A stretch of DNA of 64,000 bases from Mycolicibacterium chubuense NBB4 (GCF_000266905.1 NC_018027.1:5270001-5334000), one strand, 5' to 3'. Positions 1-7,764 are shown, counted from the stretch's first letter. Translations and numbers: made by a program. Notes: a model not told the origin generated them from the sequence alone.

Positions 1-789
1 AGCCGCAGCGACCTCACCCCCGACCAGCAGGCCGAACTCGCCACCGGAGGCGACCTCGGCAACAGCCGCACCGACACGATCCTGCTGGTCCACCTGCCGG
101 GGCTCGGCTCGAGTGTTCCGGCGACGATGGTCTCGATCCCCCGCGACTCCTACGTGCCGATTCCCGGGCACGACAGCGACAAGATCAATGCGGCGTTCTC
201 CCTCGGGGGTCCGGAGCTGCTCACCCAGACCGTCGAGGAGGCCACCGGGCTGCGCATCGACCACTACGCCGAGATCGGTTTCGGCGGATTCGCCAACCTC
301 GTCGACGCGGTCGGCGGTGTCAGGGTGTGCCCGACCGAACCCATCTCCGACCCGCTCGCCGGCATCGACCTGCCCGCCGGTTGCCAGCACATCGACGGCC
401 GCGAGGCGCTGGGCTTCGTGCGCAGTCGTGCCACCCCGCGCGCCGATCTGGACCGCATGGCCAATCAGCGCCGGTTCATGTCGACGCTGGTGCACCGGGC
501 CGCCAGCCCGTCCGTACTGCTCAACCCGCTGCGCTGGTATCCGATGGCGCGCGCGGCGGCCGACACCGTGGCCGTCGACAACGGCGCGCACGTGTGGGAC
601 CTGGCCCGGCTGGCGTGGGCGTTGCGCGGTGATCTGACGACCGTCACCGTGCCCATCGGTGAGCTCACCGAGAACGGCTCCGGCTCCATCGTGGAGTGGG
701 ACAGCAACGCCGCGTCGCAGCTGTTCTCGGCGCTCGGCTCCGACTCGCCGATTCCTCAGCAGGTGCTCGACGCCGCCAACCCGCCGTGA
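1..789 (+). CDS. LytR-CpsA-Psr (LCP) family protein, 5'-truncated
   Basis: The reading frame is open from base 1, so the start and probable membrane anchor lie outside the window. The visible 262 residues contain the LCP core: TDTILLVHL, then MVSIPRDSYVPIPG with the conserved Arg-Asp, DKINAAF, and GFVRSRATPRADLDR with the Arg-rich pyrophosphate-binding segment. LCP proteins transfer lipid-linked glycans to peptidoglycan; in mycobacteria this links arabinogalactan. Position next to the glycerophosphodiesterase fits the Rv3840 locus, but bfrB, expected between them, is absent. Family is clear; which paralogue is inference. Confidence 0.85.
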   Translation, partial: SRSDLTPDQQAELATGGDLGNSRTDTILLVHLPGLGSSVPATMVSIPRDSYVPIPGHDSDKINAAFSLGGPELLTQTVEEATGLRIDHYAEIGFGGFANLVDAVGGVRVCPTEPISDPLAGIDLPAGCQHIDGREALGFVRSRATPRADLDRMANQRRFMSTLVHRAASPSVLLNPLRWYPMARAAADTVAVDNGAHVWDLARLAWALRGDLTTVTVPIGELTENGSGSIVEWDSNAASQLFSALGSDSPIPQQVLDAANPP

Positions 790-799
790 CCGCGCCCCG

Positions 800-1621
800 T
801 CAGTCCCGGTCGGCGCCGGTGAGGCCGTCCTGCAGCCACGCCTTCGTGCGGCCGGGATGATTCGTCGCGATCCAGGCGACACCGAGATCGCGGCAGTACT
901 GCACGTCCTCGTAATGGTCGACGGTCCAGCAGTACAGCGCCCGGCCCTGCGCGGCGGCCCGGTCGACCAGCTCGGGATGCTCCCGCAGCGTCGCGATCGA
1001 CGGGCCGACCGCGGTCGCACCGACCGTCGTGGCGGCACCGCCTCCCAGGTAGCGCGACGTCTCGCCGAGCAGCACGGTCGGCAGCAGCGGCGCGGCACGA
1101 CGGATCCGCCACACCGCCGCCGCCGAGAACGACATCACCACGGCGCGCGACAGGTCGGCCGAGGCGGGCGACGCGACGCCGTACCGGTGCAGTAGTGCGA
1201 GCACCTTGTTCTCCACGAGCGCGCCGTAGCGCACCGGATGCTTGGTCTCGATGAACATCTTCACCGGCCGGTGCCAGTCCAGCACCATGGCGACCAGGTC
1301 GTCGAGCGTCAGCAGGCCGGTGTCGCCGTGGCTGCCGTCCGGCCGCCAGCTCGGATGCCAGGAGCCGTAGTCGAACGCCCGCAGCTGGTCCAGGGTCATC
1401 TCGCTGACCAGACCGGTTCCGGTCGACGTCCGGTCCAGCTTGCGGTCGTGCACACACACCAGGTGACCGTCGCGGGTCAGGCGGACGTCGCACTCCACCG
1501 CGTCGGCGCCTTCCTCGAGGGCGCGCTCGTAGGCGGCACGGGTGTGTTCCGGCCGGTCCGCCGAGGCGCCGCGGTGTGCCACCACGAAGGGGTGGCCGGC
1601 GGACACCTCACCGGAGCTCAT
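800..1621 (-). CDS. glpQ1: Glycerophosphodiester phosphodiesterase
   Basis: Predicted 273-residue GDPD-family enzyme that hydrolyses glycerophosphodiesters to glycerol-3-phosphate and an alcohol. Catalytic and metal-binding motifs are present: HRGASADRPEHT near the N-terminus, ECDVRLTRDGHLVCVHD, and IATNHP near the C-terminus. An in-frame ATG lies 36 bases upstream (1657), but the start at 1621 avoids overlap with the preceding gene and puts the HRG motif at the usual distance. It lies four bases after the zinc-ribbon membrane protein gene on the same strand, so the two are likely co-transcribed. Matches Rv3842c by family and order. Confidence 0.88.
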   Translation of the reverse strand: MSSGEVSAGHPFVVAHRGASADRPEHTRAAYERALEEGADAVECDVRLTRDGHLVCVHDRKLDRTSTGTGLVSEMTLDQLRAFDYGSWHPSWRPDGSHGDTGLLTLDDLVAMVLDWHRPVKMFIETKHPVRYGALVENKVLALLHRYGVASPASADLSRAVVMSFSAAAVWRIRRAAPLLPTVLLGETSRYLGGGAATTVGATAVGPSIATLREHPELVDRAAAQGRALYCWTVDHYEDVQYCRDLGVAWIATNHPGRTKAWLQDGLTGADRD

Positions 1622-1625
1622 ATCG

Positions 1626-2687
1626 CTATGCTGCCGGGTTCTGCCCCACGGGCTCAACCGAACGCGCGGCTTCGGTGTCGGTCTGCTCGCGACCGTCCTC
1701 GCGATCCGGTGCGTCGTCCCGTTGTCCGACGGCGGTGGAGACCATCACCCAGCGCTTGGACGGCCGCTGCACCGGCTGCCGCTCGAAGCCGAAGAACACC
1801 TGCAATGCCAGCAGCACGGCGGCGGCGCCGAACAGGTAAGCCACGATCGTCGTCACGGTGTTGTCGGCGATACCCTGCGGGTCGGTGGTGAAGCTGGTGG
1901 CGATCGAGAAGATCGACACTGCGGTGCCGGCCACCCAGACCAGCCACCACACCACGATCGGCCTGTGCAGCCATCTGGACCGGCCCTCGACCTCGGCCAG
2001 CTCGAGGACGTAGATCGGCGCCCACGCCAGGTTGAAGACCGGAATGAGGCTGTTGACCCGCAGCTCCCACACCGGTCGCGGCTCCGGCTGCCCGCGGTGG
2101 GCGTACGCGGCGGCGCGCCGCGCGATGAGCCAGTTCACCAGCAGCACCGCGCTGGCCACGACGGTGAACACCGCGACGACACTGATCGCGACCCCGCCCC
2201 ACGTCGCCGCGGCGGCGACCCAGGGATTGAGCAGCACGCTGCGATTGACGATGAGCAGGATGTAGCGCACCAGATGCACGAATGCCGCTGCGCCGAGGAC
2301 CGCGGTCGTGGCGATCAGCGTGGTGCGCACCGCGTTGGCCGACGGACCGCTGCGGACCACCTGCTCCTCAACGGCGGTGTCGAAGTGCTCGACCAGTCCC
2401 CATCGCGGGATGACGTGGTAGCGCGGCGTGGGACCGAGATCCCGGCGCCTCCGGCGGGGCGGGGGCGGAGCACCGGGGCGGACGGCGACCCACCGGTATC
2501 CCGACGGCAACGCCGGCTTCGCCGGCCGTGGACCGGGCTGCGACGACGACGTCTGGCGCGGGCCCCACTCGGGGGCCGCCGCGTGACCCGACGGGGGGAG
2601 CAACGTGCCCTGGCAGCGCGGACACCAGACCCGCTGCCGGTCGCGCACGTTCCACCGCGTCCCGCACTGGGAACACACTTGGATCAT
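1626..2687 (-). CDS. Zinc-ribbon, DUF4328-type membrane protein
   Basis: Protein of 353 residues. Two CxxC pairs at the N-terminus (CSQCGTRW and CPRCQG) form a zinc ribbon, followed by a proline/arginine-rich linker and about six hydrophobic segments from residue 140 on. The N-S-LIPVFNLAWAPIYVLEL stretch between helices resembles DUF4328 proteins. Function is unknown. Gene order (upstream of glpQ1) matches Rv3843c. The C-terminal 50 residues are charged and probably cytoplasmic. The start is supported by the immediately following Cys-rich motif. Confidence 0.8.
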   Translation of the reverse strand: MIQVCSQCGTRWNVRDRQRVWCPRCQGTLLPPSGHAAAPEWGPRQTSSSQPGPRPAKPALPSGYRWVAVRPGAPPPPRRRRRDLGPTPRYHVIPRWGLVEHFDTAVEEQVVRSGPSANAVRTTLIATTAVLGAAAFVHLVRYILLIVNRSVLLNPWVAAAATWGGVAISVVAVFTVVASAVLLVNWLIARRAAAYAHRGQPEPRPVWELRVNSLIPVFNLAWAPIYVLELAEVEGRSRWLHRPIVVWWLVWVAGTAVSIFSIATSFTTDPQGIADNTVTTIVAYLFGAAAVLLALQVFFGFERQPVQRPSKRWVMVSTAVGQRDDAPDREDGREQTDTEAARSVEPVGQNPAA

Positions 2688-2721
2688 CGCACCAGCCTAA
2701 TGGGGTCGCCGGGCTGCGGAT

Positions 2722-3063
2722 TCAGACTGTGCCCGGGTTTCCGCCGTCGGTCACCACCGGCCGCCCCGCGCCCGCCCAGGCCAGCATGCCGCCGCTGACG
2801 TTGATCGGCGCGAAGCCGTTGCGCACGAGATACTGCGCCACCCGCTGGGAGCGGCCGCCGGCATGACACATCACGAACAGTTGAGCGCCCGGGTCGATCT
2901 CCGCCATCCGGGCCGGTACCTCACCCATCGGGATGTGCCGCGCGCCCGGTGCGTGGCCGCGCTGCCACTCGTCGTCCTCACGCACATCCAGCAGGACCAC
3001 CGCCTCGCCGAACGTCGAAGGCACGTCCGCGATCGCGGCCTGCGGCACGTCTGTGTCGTTCAT
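2722..3063 (-). CDS. Single-domain rhodanese-like protein
   Basis: Protein of 113 residues consisting of one rhodanese domain. Visible signatures are LLDVREDDEWQRGHAPGARHIP and the active loop MCHAGGRSQRV with the catalytic Cys and a CxxxGRS loop. It probably transfers sulfane sulfur to an unknown acceptor. The ATG at 3063 is chosen because residues encoded further upstream show no conserved features and cross a DnaA-box-rich segment. It stands alone, reading away from the 3064-3457 regulatory region. Confidence 0.85.
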   Translation of the reverse strand: MNDTDVPQAAIADVPSTFGEAVVLLDVREDDEWQRGHAPGARHIPMGEVPARMAEIDPGAQLFVMCHAGGRSQRVAQYLVRNGFAPINVSGGMLAWAGAGRPVVTDGGNPGTV

Positions 3064-3148
3064 GACGCCATGCTGACATGGGCGTGCGGGCTCACACCAC
3101 CGAGGAGATTCACACGAGTCGCTCAGCAATATCGGATAACCGCGGCCG

Positions 3149-3235
3149 CTATCCACAGTTTCCACAGCTTCATCCACAGGCCCGCGGCTGATCTGTGCGG
3201 TGCAAGCCGGTCGATACCGCACCGACTGTGGATAA
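3149..3235. promoter_or_regulatory. Cluster of DnaA-box-like sequences
   Basis: Four matches to the DnaA box lie within 87 bases: CTATCCACA (3149), GTTTCCACA (3158), TCATCCACA (3170) and, on the other strand, TGTGGATAA (3227), which is a perfect TTATCCACA. They lie in a 394-base stretch without a gene (3064-3457). No dnaA, dnaN or rnpA is nearby, so this is not an ordinary oriC. It could titrate DnaA or regulate the flanking genes. Confidence 0.5.
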
Positions 3236-3365
3236 CTTTTCGCCAAAGCGGCTGAGCCATCAACAGGGTGCGGCCCGAACGAGCGAAATCGCTCGCCTGG
3301 CTAAGCATTTCCCGGGAGGTGCACAGCCGGCGGAGACCGATTTTCCAGCCGCGAACACAAGGGGT

Positions 3366-3407
3366 TATGATCGCGCTCACAGGGGGTTGGTTGTGATTGA
3401 TCTCACT
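3366..3407. promoter_or_regulatory. Two CRP-like operators in tandem
   Basis: TATGA-N6-TCACA at 3366-3381 and TGTGA-N6-TCACT at 3392-3407 each differ by one base from the mycobacterial CRP (Rv3676) consensus TGTGA-N6-TCACA. Centres are 26 bases apart. They lie 51-92 bases upstream of the small membrane protein gene starting at 3458, a normal position for a CRP-controlled promoter. Confidence 0.5.
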
Positions 3408-3457
3408 GGTTCCTTGACGTGGGGGAGGTAGTGAAGCGTGCAGGTGAGGAGCGTCTG

Positions 3458-3616
3458 ATGGCGTCGTCGTCCATGGGCCCGGGGTCCGCATTTCCGCCGT
3501 CGGAGTGGCAGACCTCTGCGCGCGTCTACACCCGCAGCCAGCTGATGGCCTGCCTTCGCGCGGGCCTCATCGCCTTGTTCCTGCTCGGCGTGCTCGCCCT
3601 GATCGTCCTGCTCTAG
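3458..3616 (+). CDS. Small tail-anchored membrane protein, unknown
   Basis: Short gene of 52 codons. The product has a polar N-terminus (MASSSMGPGSAFPPSEWQ) and a single hydrophobic C-terminal helix (LRAGLIALFLLGVLALIVLL) that ends at the last residue. AGGAG lies about eight bases before the ATG. A GTG at 3419 would lengthen it, but its translation adds nothing conserved. Two CRP-like boxes upstream favour a real gene. It converges on sodX with five bases between them. No family recognised. Confidence 0.55.
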   Translation: MASSSMGPGSAFPPSEWQTSARVYTRSQLMACLRAGLIALFLLGVLALIVLL

Positions 3617-3621
3617 GAACC

Positions 3622-3999
3622 TCAGCGCCGCCGGACCGTCCGAACGGACCGCACCGTCCGGACCCTGAACACCACCCGGTACGACTCCGCCGCGGGCACC
3701 CATCCGAACCGCCGCGAGTCCACCACGCCCGGCGCGCCGGCGTTGTCGGAGACCGCCTCGAACACCACGCCCTCGGCGGAGCTTCGGACCGCACCAACGC
3801 GTTTGACCAGGAACCGCGACGGCAGCGTGGGGTCCGGAAACACCCGCAGTTGACCCGTCCTGGGCCGCCCGGCCCGGACCGCGAGCAAGCCGTCACCCGG
3901 GCACAGCGCGGGGCGCATCGAGTCCTCGACGACCATGAAACGGCGCACCGGCCAACCCTGCGGAATTAGCCGCCGCCGGGGGTTACGCCGCATGACCAT
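3622..3999 (-). CDS. sodX: Nickel superoxide dismutase maturation protease (S26 family)
   Basis: Protein of up to 125 residues resembling signal peptidase I without a membrane anchor. The catalytic Ser lies in VEDSMRPALCPGD and the catalytic Lys in FLVKRVGAV. SodX removes the N-terminal extension of the NiSOD precursor so that the nickel hook can form. The divergent sodN starts 17 bases away, the standard pairing. The start is uncertain: ATG codons at 3999, 3993 and 3936 are possible, and since the sodN promoter must lie here, the true start may be downstream of 3999. Confidence 0.88.
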   Translation of the reverse strand: MVMRRNPRRRLIPQGWPVRRFMVVEDSMRPALCPGDGLLAVRAGRPRTGQLRVFPDPTLPSRFLVKRVGAVRSSAEGVVFEAVSDNAGAPGVVDSRRFGWVPAAESYRVVFRVRTVRSVRTVRRR

Positions 4000-4004
4000 G
4001 AGGG

Positions 4005-4010
4005 TAAGTT
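4005..4010 (+). promoter_or_regulatory. Probable -10 of leaderless sodN
   Basis: TAAGTT ends six bases before the sodN ATG at 4017, with no Shine-Dalgarno that could be used, as in leaderless mycobacterial transcripts. Confidence 0.45.
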
Positions 4011-4016
4011 AGGGCC

Positions 4017-4445
4017 ATGCTGCATCGACTCCTCGCCTTCGCCAATGCCACCCCTGCCCATGCCCACTGCGACCTGTACTGCGGCGTCTACGATCCCGCG
4101 CAGGCAAAGATCGAGGCGCTCTCCTGCCTGAAGACGATCCAGAAGTACCACGACTCCGACGACGAGCACTTCAAGACTCGGGCCATCATCATCAAGGAGC
4201 GCCAGGCCGAAGAGGTCAAGCACCACCTGATGGTGTTGTGGGCCGACTTCTTCACCAAAGAGCACTTCGAGCAGTTCCCCAACCTGCACCAGCTGTTCTG
4301 GGACGGCGTGCACGGCGCGGGCGACGTCAAGAAGTCGCTCGACGCGGCCGTCGCCGAGAAGCTGCTCAAGACGATCGACGAGATTGCCGACATCTTCTGG
4401 CAGACCGACAAGGGCAAGCAGATGGGCGTCTACCCGCCGGCCTGA
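4017..4445 (+). CDS. sodN: Nickel-containing superoxide dismutase precursor
   Basis: Protein of 142 residues. A 16-residue leader (ending THAHAH-like PAHA) precedes the mature N-terminus HCDLYCGVYDP, which holds the nickel ligands His1, Cys2 and Cys6. It dismutates superoxide in the cytosol as a homohexamer. The downstream core (EVKHHLMVLW, LFWDGVHGAGD) matches the family and length is normal. Residue 5 of the hook is Tyr where the Streptomyces enzyme has a cis-Pro (HCDLPCG). It lies where M. tuberculosis has sodA (Rv3846), next to the Rv3847 homologue, so it appears to replace it. A terminator follows the stop. Confidence 0.95.
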   Translation: MLHRLLAFANATPAHAHCDLYCGVYDPAQAKIEALSCLKTIQKYHDSDDEHFKTRAIIIKERQAEEVKHHLMVLWADFFTKEHFEQFPNLHQLFWDGVHGAGDVKKSLDAAVAEKLLKTIDEIADIFWQTDKGKQMGVYPPA

Positions 4446-4474
4446 CATCCGCCCGATTCGACCCTGAACTCCGT

Positions 4475-4505
4475 CCGGCCCGGTCTTGCGACCGGGCCGG
4501 TTTCG
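4475..4505 (+). terminator. Rho-independent terminator after sodN
   Basis: An 11-base stem (CCGGCCCGGTC / GACCGGGCCGG) with loop TTGC is followed by TTTCGTGTGTT. It begins 29 bases after the sodN stop. Confidence 0.75.
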
Positions 4506-4612
4506 TGTGTTGGCAGTCGTGTCCACTTGCGTGCCAGCGGGGACCTACCGCATCCTGAGCGAATCGACCCACAGGCGTGTCGGGCGTTTGCCCCAGAATG
4601 CCAGGAGGCGAG

Positions 4613-5146
4613 ATGAACTTCGGGTCCGGCCGGGCGATCGAGATCGCACCGTTCCATTCGCGTGGGTCCCTCAAGGGGTTCGTGGTGTCGGGACGCTGGC
4701 CCGACTCCACCAAGGAGTGGGCCCAGCTGCTGATGGTGGCCGTGCGCGTGGCCTCCCTGCCCGGTCTGCTGTCCACGACCACGATCTTCGGCGCGCGTGA
4801 GGAGTTGCCCGACGAGCCCGAACCCGGCACCGTCGGGCTCGTGCTGGCCGAAGGCACCGTCGTCGGCGAATCCGCGGTGCCGCCAGGGCATTTCGCCGAG
4901 CGCCAGCCCCCGGCCCTGCTCATGCTGCACCCACCCTCGGAGACCACCCCGACACTTCCCGAATGCAGCGGCGCCGCCTCGGGCTGCGTGCTGCTGCCCG
5001 GTCTGCCTCACCTCGGCCTGGAGCACCGCGCCGCCTGGGTCGAGGCCGAGTCGGACGGCACGGTCACCTCGATGGTCAGTCGCGTCGGGGTCGACCCCAT
5101 CAGCCATCCCGACACGGCGATCCTCGCCATGCTGCTGGCCGCGTAG
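4613..5146 (+). CDS. Conserved hypothetical protein (Rv3847-type)
   Basis: Protein of 177 residues beginning MNFGSGRAIEIAPFHSRG, the same length as Rv3847. It has no membrane segment and no motif I recognise; the middle is Glu/Pro-rich. The start is set by AGGAGG five bases before the ATG; an upstream in-frame ATG at 4577 lacks such a site. It sits between the superoxide dismutase locus and espR as in M. tuberculosis, which suggests a conserved but unexplained role. Confidence 0.8.
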   Translation: MNFGSGRAIEIAPFHSRGSLKGFVVSGRWPDSTKEWAQLLMVAVRVASLPGLLSTTTIFGAREELPDEPEPGTVGLVLAEGTVVGESAVPPGHFAERQPPALLMLHPPSETTPTLPECSGAASGCVLLPGLPHLGLEHRAAWVEAESDGTVTSMVSRVGVDPISHPDTAILAMLLAA

Positions 5147-5615
5147 CGAGTCCGCCGCGGGCGGCCGGCGTTCCAGCCTGCCATTGGCTACTGACAGTTG
5201 CAGTGGCTGCCTTTTGCCCCGTGATCGTCGGGGTTTGCCGTGCTACATGGCGCGGAGCACCGCACCCAGCCCCTTGACGGATGTGTTACACCTAACACTC
5301 AGCAAACGTAGAGGCGCCTGGTCACGGGCGTGCGATCGGTTGCCCGAGGTAACGGCGGGCACTTCTGCCGCAACGCGTCGGCGAAAGCCGCGCGTATCCT
5401 GGCTACGGAGCCGTTATTATTTGCCTAACTGCACCATGCGATGGGGGTGCAAGGTGCGGGCACCAGCGCCGTTGACGCCAGCAGCGGCGCACCGCGACGT
5501 GGACCGGGTTAACTTTTCCGCGGTTTGCACTTGGTTGTGGACACAACTGTCGCTACGATAATCAGCAAATACGCCGCCCTGAAAACCCGCTCGTCTGTAT
5601 GTGGAGGTAAGTCCG
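5147..5615 (+). promoter_or_regulatory. espR upstream region
   Basis: This 469-base gap has no convincing gene. It contains a perfect inverted repeat GTGTTA-CACC-TAACAC at 5283-5298. Nearer the gene is a promoter-like pair TTGGTT (5531-5536) and TACGAT (5554-5559) with a 17-base spacer, overlapped by the palindrome GTTGTG-GA-CACAAC at 5534-5547. The implied transcript starts near 5566, about 50 bases before the espR ATG. An AT-richer patch near 5411-5425 (TTATTATTTGCCTAA) may bind nucleoid proteins. Confidence 0.55.
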
Positions 5616-6014
5616 ATGAGCAACACGTTTGCCGCTCGCTTGAACCGCTTGTTCGACACTGTTTACCCGCCCGGACGTGGCCCGCACACGTCCGCCGAAG
5701 TGATCGCCGCGCTAAAGGCGGAGGGGATCACGATGTCGGCGCCTTACCTGTCCCAGCTGCGCTCCGGCAACCGCACGAACCCGTCGGTGGCAACGATGGC
5801 AGCGCTTGCCAACTTCTTCCGGATCAAGCCCGCGTACTTCACCGATGACGAGTACTACGAGAAGCTCGACAAGGAGTTGACGCTGCTCGCCGGCATGCGG
5901 GACGAAGGCGTTCGCCGGATCGCGGCCCGGACCGTCGGGCTCTCCGCCGAGGCGAAGCAGGACATCGTGCAGAAAGTCGATGAACTGCGTCGTCGCGAGA
6001 ACCTCGAGGATTAG
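5616..6014 (+). CDS. espR: Nucleoid-associated regulator EspR
   Basis: Protein of 132 residues, the same length as Rv3849 and nearly the same N-terminal 80 residues (MSNTFAARLNRLFDTVYPPG, SAPYLSQLRSGNRTNPS, YFTDDEYYEKLDKEL). It has an N-terminal helix-turn-helix and a C-terminal dimerisation region ending in a Glu/Arg-rich helix. In M. tuberculosis EspR binds DNA widely and activates espACD for ESX-1 secretion. GGAGG lies eight bases before the ATG. The C-terminal 40 residues are more divergent than the rest, so long-range dimer contacts may differ. Confidence 0.95.
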   Translation: MSNTFAARLNRLFDTVYPPGRGPHTSAEVIAALKAEGITMSAPYLSQLRSGNRTNPSVATMAALANFFRIKPAYFTDDEYYEKLDKELTLLAGMRDEGVRRIAARTVGLSAEAKQDIVQKVDELRRRENLED

Positions 6015-6052
6015 CCCCGAGGGGCCGTGGGCGCCCTGACGGCGAACAGCCT

Positions 6053-7213
6053 TCACGCAGCGTGGCGTCGGTCCGCACCGGCCTCGCGGGTGAGCCGTCG
6101 GTACTGGCGGGCGATTTCCAGGATCCATTCCCTGTCCGAATAGCTGGTGGGCTGGCGCAGCCACGACAGGCCGGGGAAGTCCTCGTCGGCGTGGATCCAC
6201 CGGGCGATCGCATGAGCCTGCTCGACGGGTGACACGTCTGGAGCGGCCTGGTCGTCCTCGGCGGTGAGGGCGGCGTCGTCGTGATCGTCCAGTTCGCCGC
6301 TGCCGGCCGCCGCGCCCGACGGGTCCACCGGATGCAGCACGCCCGCCGCGGCGGTGGCCTCCAAGAACAACGCATCCGAGATCAGCGACATGCGCTCGGC
6401 CACCCGGAAGACCAGCGGGCCCCGGGGGCGCACACCGATCCCGACGTCGGGGTGCCTGCGGCCGAGTTCGTCGAGCAGCGGCTGGATGGTCCGCAGCTCG
6501 CCCCGCGCCCCGAACCAGTCCTCGAGGCTCGGCAGCAGCGACCCCGCGGCGACCACGAGCATCGCGCAGCCCAGCAACGTGGCGGCCGCACCCACACCGA
6601 CCAGTCCGCTGGTTCCGACTGCGCGCAGCAGGAAGAACGCGAGCGCCAGCAGGATCAGCACGATGCCGACCGTGAACACGAACAGCGCCCGGCCCCTGCG
6701 GGTGCGGTTGGAGTGACGCAGGCCCGCCCAGACGACCAGGCTCAGTGCCAGGAGCACGTACAGAAGTGGGAGCAGCCACGGCAACGAGACGCCCTGGGAC
6801 CCCAGGTTGCGGCGCAGATACTCCTCAGGCGCCATCTCGGGCTGCTGGCCGGCGGCGAAGAACACCACGAGACTCGCCGCGGCGATCGCGGCGGCGACGC
6901 CGTACTGGGCGATCGCGATCCTCTTCGCCGTCGCGGGGCTGCGGATCGACGAGACCGTCGTGATCATCACGCAGCTGCCGGCCGCGCAGGCGATCAGCGC
7001 CACCTGGCTCAGCCCCATCGAGACGTTCGGCCAGTGCAGCAGCGTGTCGATCAGCAGTGTCAGCGGCTGCCAGTTGAGTGCTGCGACCACACCGAGGCTG
7101 CCCAGCGCCAGGATCATCGCGGTGCTCACCAGGGACTGCTTGTTGACCAGCGCCCAGCCGATGCGCAACCCGGTGGCCAGTCCGAGCAGACCGGCGATCA
7201 CCCAGATGATCAA
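6053..7213 (-). CDS. MAB_1171c-type putative transporter (DUF6545-like)
   Basis: About 386 residues. Seven hydrophobic segments fill the first 230 residues (for example IIWVIAGLLGLATGLRIGW and LLYVLLALSLVVWAGL). A soluble C-terminal half contains GPLVFRVAERMSLISDALF, which resembles the DUF6545 region of MAB_1171c family proteins. The start is taken as TTG at 7213, whose last bases form the stop of the upstream peptidase (TTGA overlap); GTG at 7201 is an alternative. A longer frame into the peptidase gene is out-of-frame shadow. Function unknown. Confidence 0.7.
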   Translation of the reverse strand: MIIWVIAGLLGLATGLRIGWALVNKQSLVSTAMILALGSLGVVAALNWQPLTLLIDTLLHWPNVSMGLSQVALIACAAGSCVMITTVSSIRSPATAKRIAIAQYGVAAAIAAASLVVFFAAGQQPEMAPEEYLRRNLGSQGVSLPWLLPLLYVLLALSLVVWAGLRHSNRTRRGRALFVFTVGIVLILLALAFFLLRAVGTSGLVGVGAAATLLGCAMLVVAAGSLLPSLEDWFGARGELRTIQPLLDELGRRHPDVGIGVRPRGPLVFRVAERMSLISDALFLEATAAAGVLHPVDPSGAAAGSGELDDHDDAALTAEDDQAAPDVSPVEQAHAIARWIHADEDFPGLSWLRQPTSYSDREWILEIARQYRRLTREAGADRRHAA

Positions 7214-7701
7214 CCAAATGCCTCTCCGAGGCGGACCTGCACGATCGAGGAGCGGTCCGACGGCAGCCGTCCCAACCGATAGATGAGCAACGCGGCGAAG
7301 TCCTCCGCCTCCTGCTCGGCGTCCTCGCCGCTGGGCCCCATGCATCCGGTGCGCTGATTGAGCATGTAGCCGATGAGCTCGGAGCTGGCCACCTCGGTGC
7401 TCTCCATCGCCGCCTGCACGACCGGGATGCCTTCGTGGCCGAGTACCAGGTGGCCGAGTTCGTGAGCCAGGGTGCGATCCCACGCGGGCAGTCCGCGCTG
7501 AATCAGGAACACATCGCGGTCGGCGTACTGCCGCCACTGACCGCAGACCCCGGGCGGCAGGTCGGCCGTCGTCAACTCGATGGGTCTGTCACGGTTGTCA
7601 CTCACGGCCTCGACAAGCCGGGGCAGTGAGACCTCTCCCCGCCTCGGGGCCATGTCAAGCACCTCGCTGACCGCGCGGGTGACGCGGCGGCTCGCAGGCA
7701 T
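7210..7701 (-). CDS. ImmA/IrrE-like metallopeptidase
   Basis: Protein of 163 residues with the zinc motif LAHELGHLVLGHE (HExxH) around residue 80. An N-terminal segment RVTRAVSEVLDMAPRRGEVSL precedes the catalytic domain. Such peptidases cleave partner HTH repressors, as ImmA does ImmR, in response to stress. The gene overlaps the DUF6545-type membrane protein gene by four bases, so the two are translationally coupled. No dedicated XRE repressor is in the operon; the nearest HTH gene is espR, which converges on it. A link to EspR is speculation. Confidence 0.78.
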   Translation of the reverse strand: MPASRRVTRAVSEVLDMAPRRGEVSLPRLVEAVSDNRDRPIELTTADLPPGVCGQWRQYADRDVFLIQRGLPAWDRTLAHELGHLVLGHEGIPVVQAAMESTEVASSELIGYMLNQRTGCMGPSGEDAEQEAEDFAALLIYRLGRLPSDRSSIVQVRLGEAFG

Positions 7702-7764
7702 GAATCCCCCTTTCGATGGAGTAACACTATGCGCTGCCCACCACCGCGGGGTGAGCAGTTCTTC

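Noticed and set aside
3149..3235. DnaA-box cluster as the chromosomal oriC
   Set aside because: dnaA, dnaN, rnpA and gyrase genes are absent, and flanking genes belong to a known non-origin locus.
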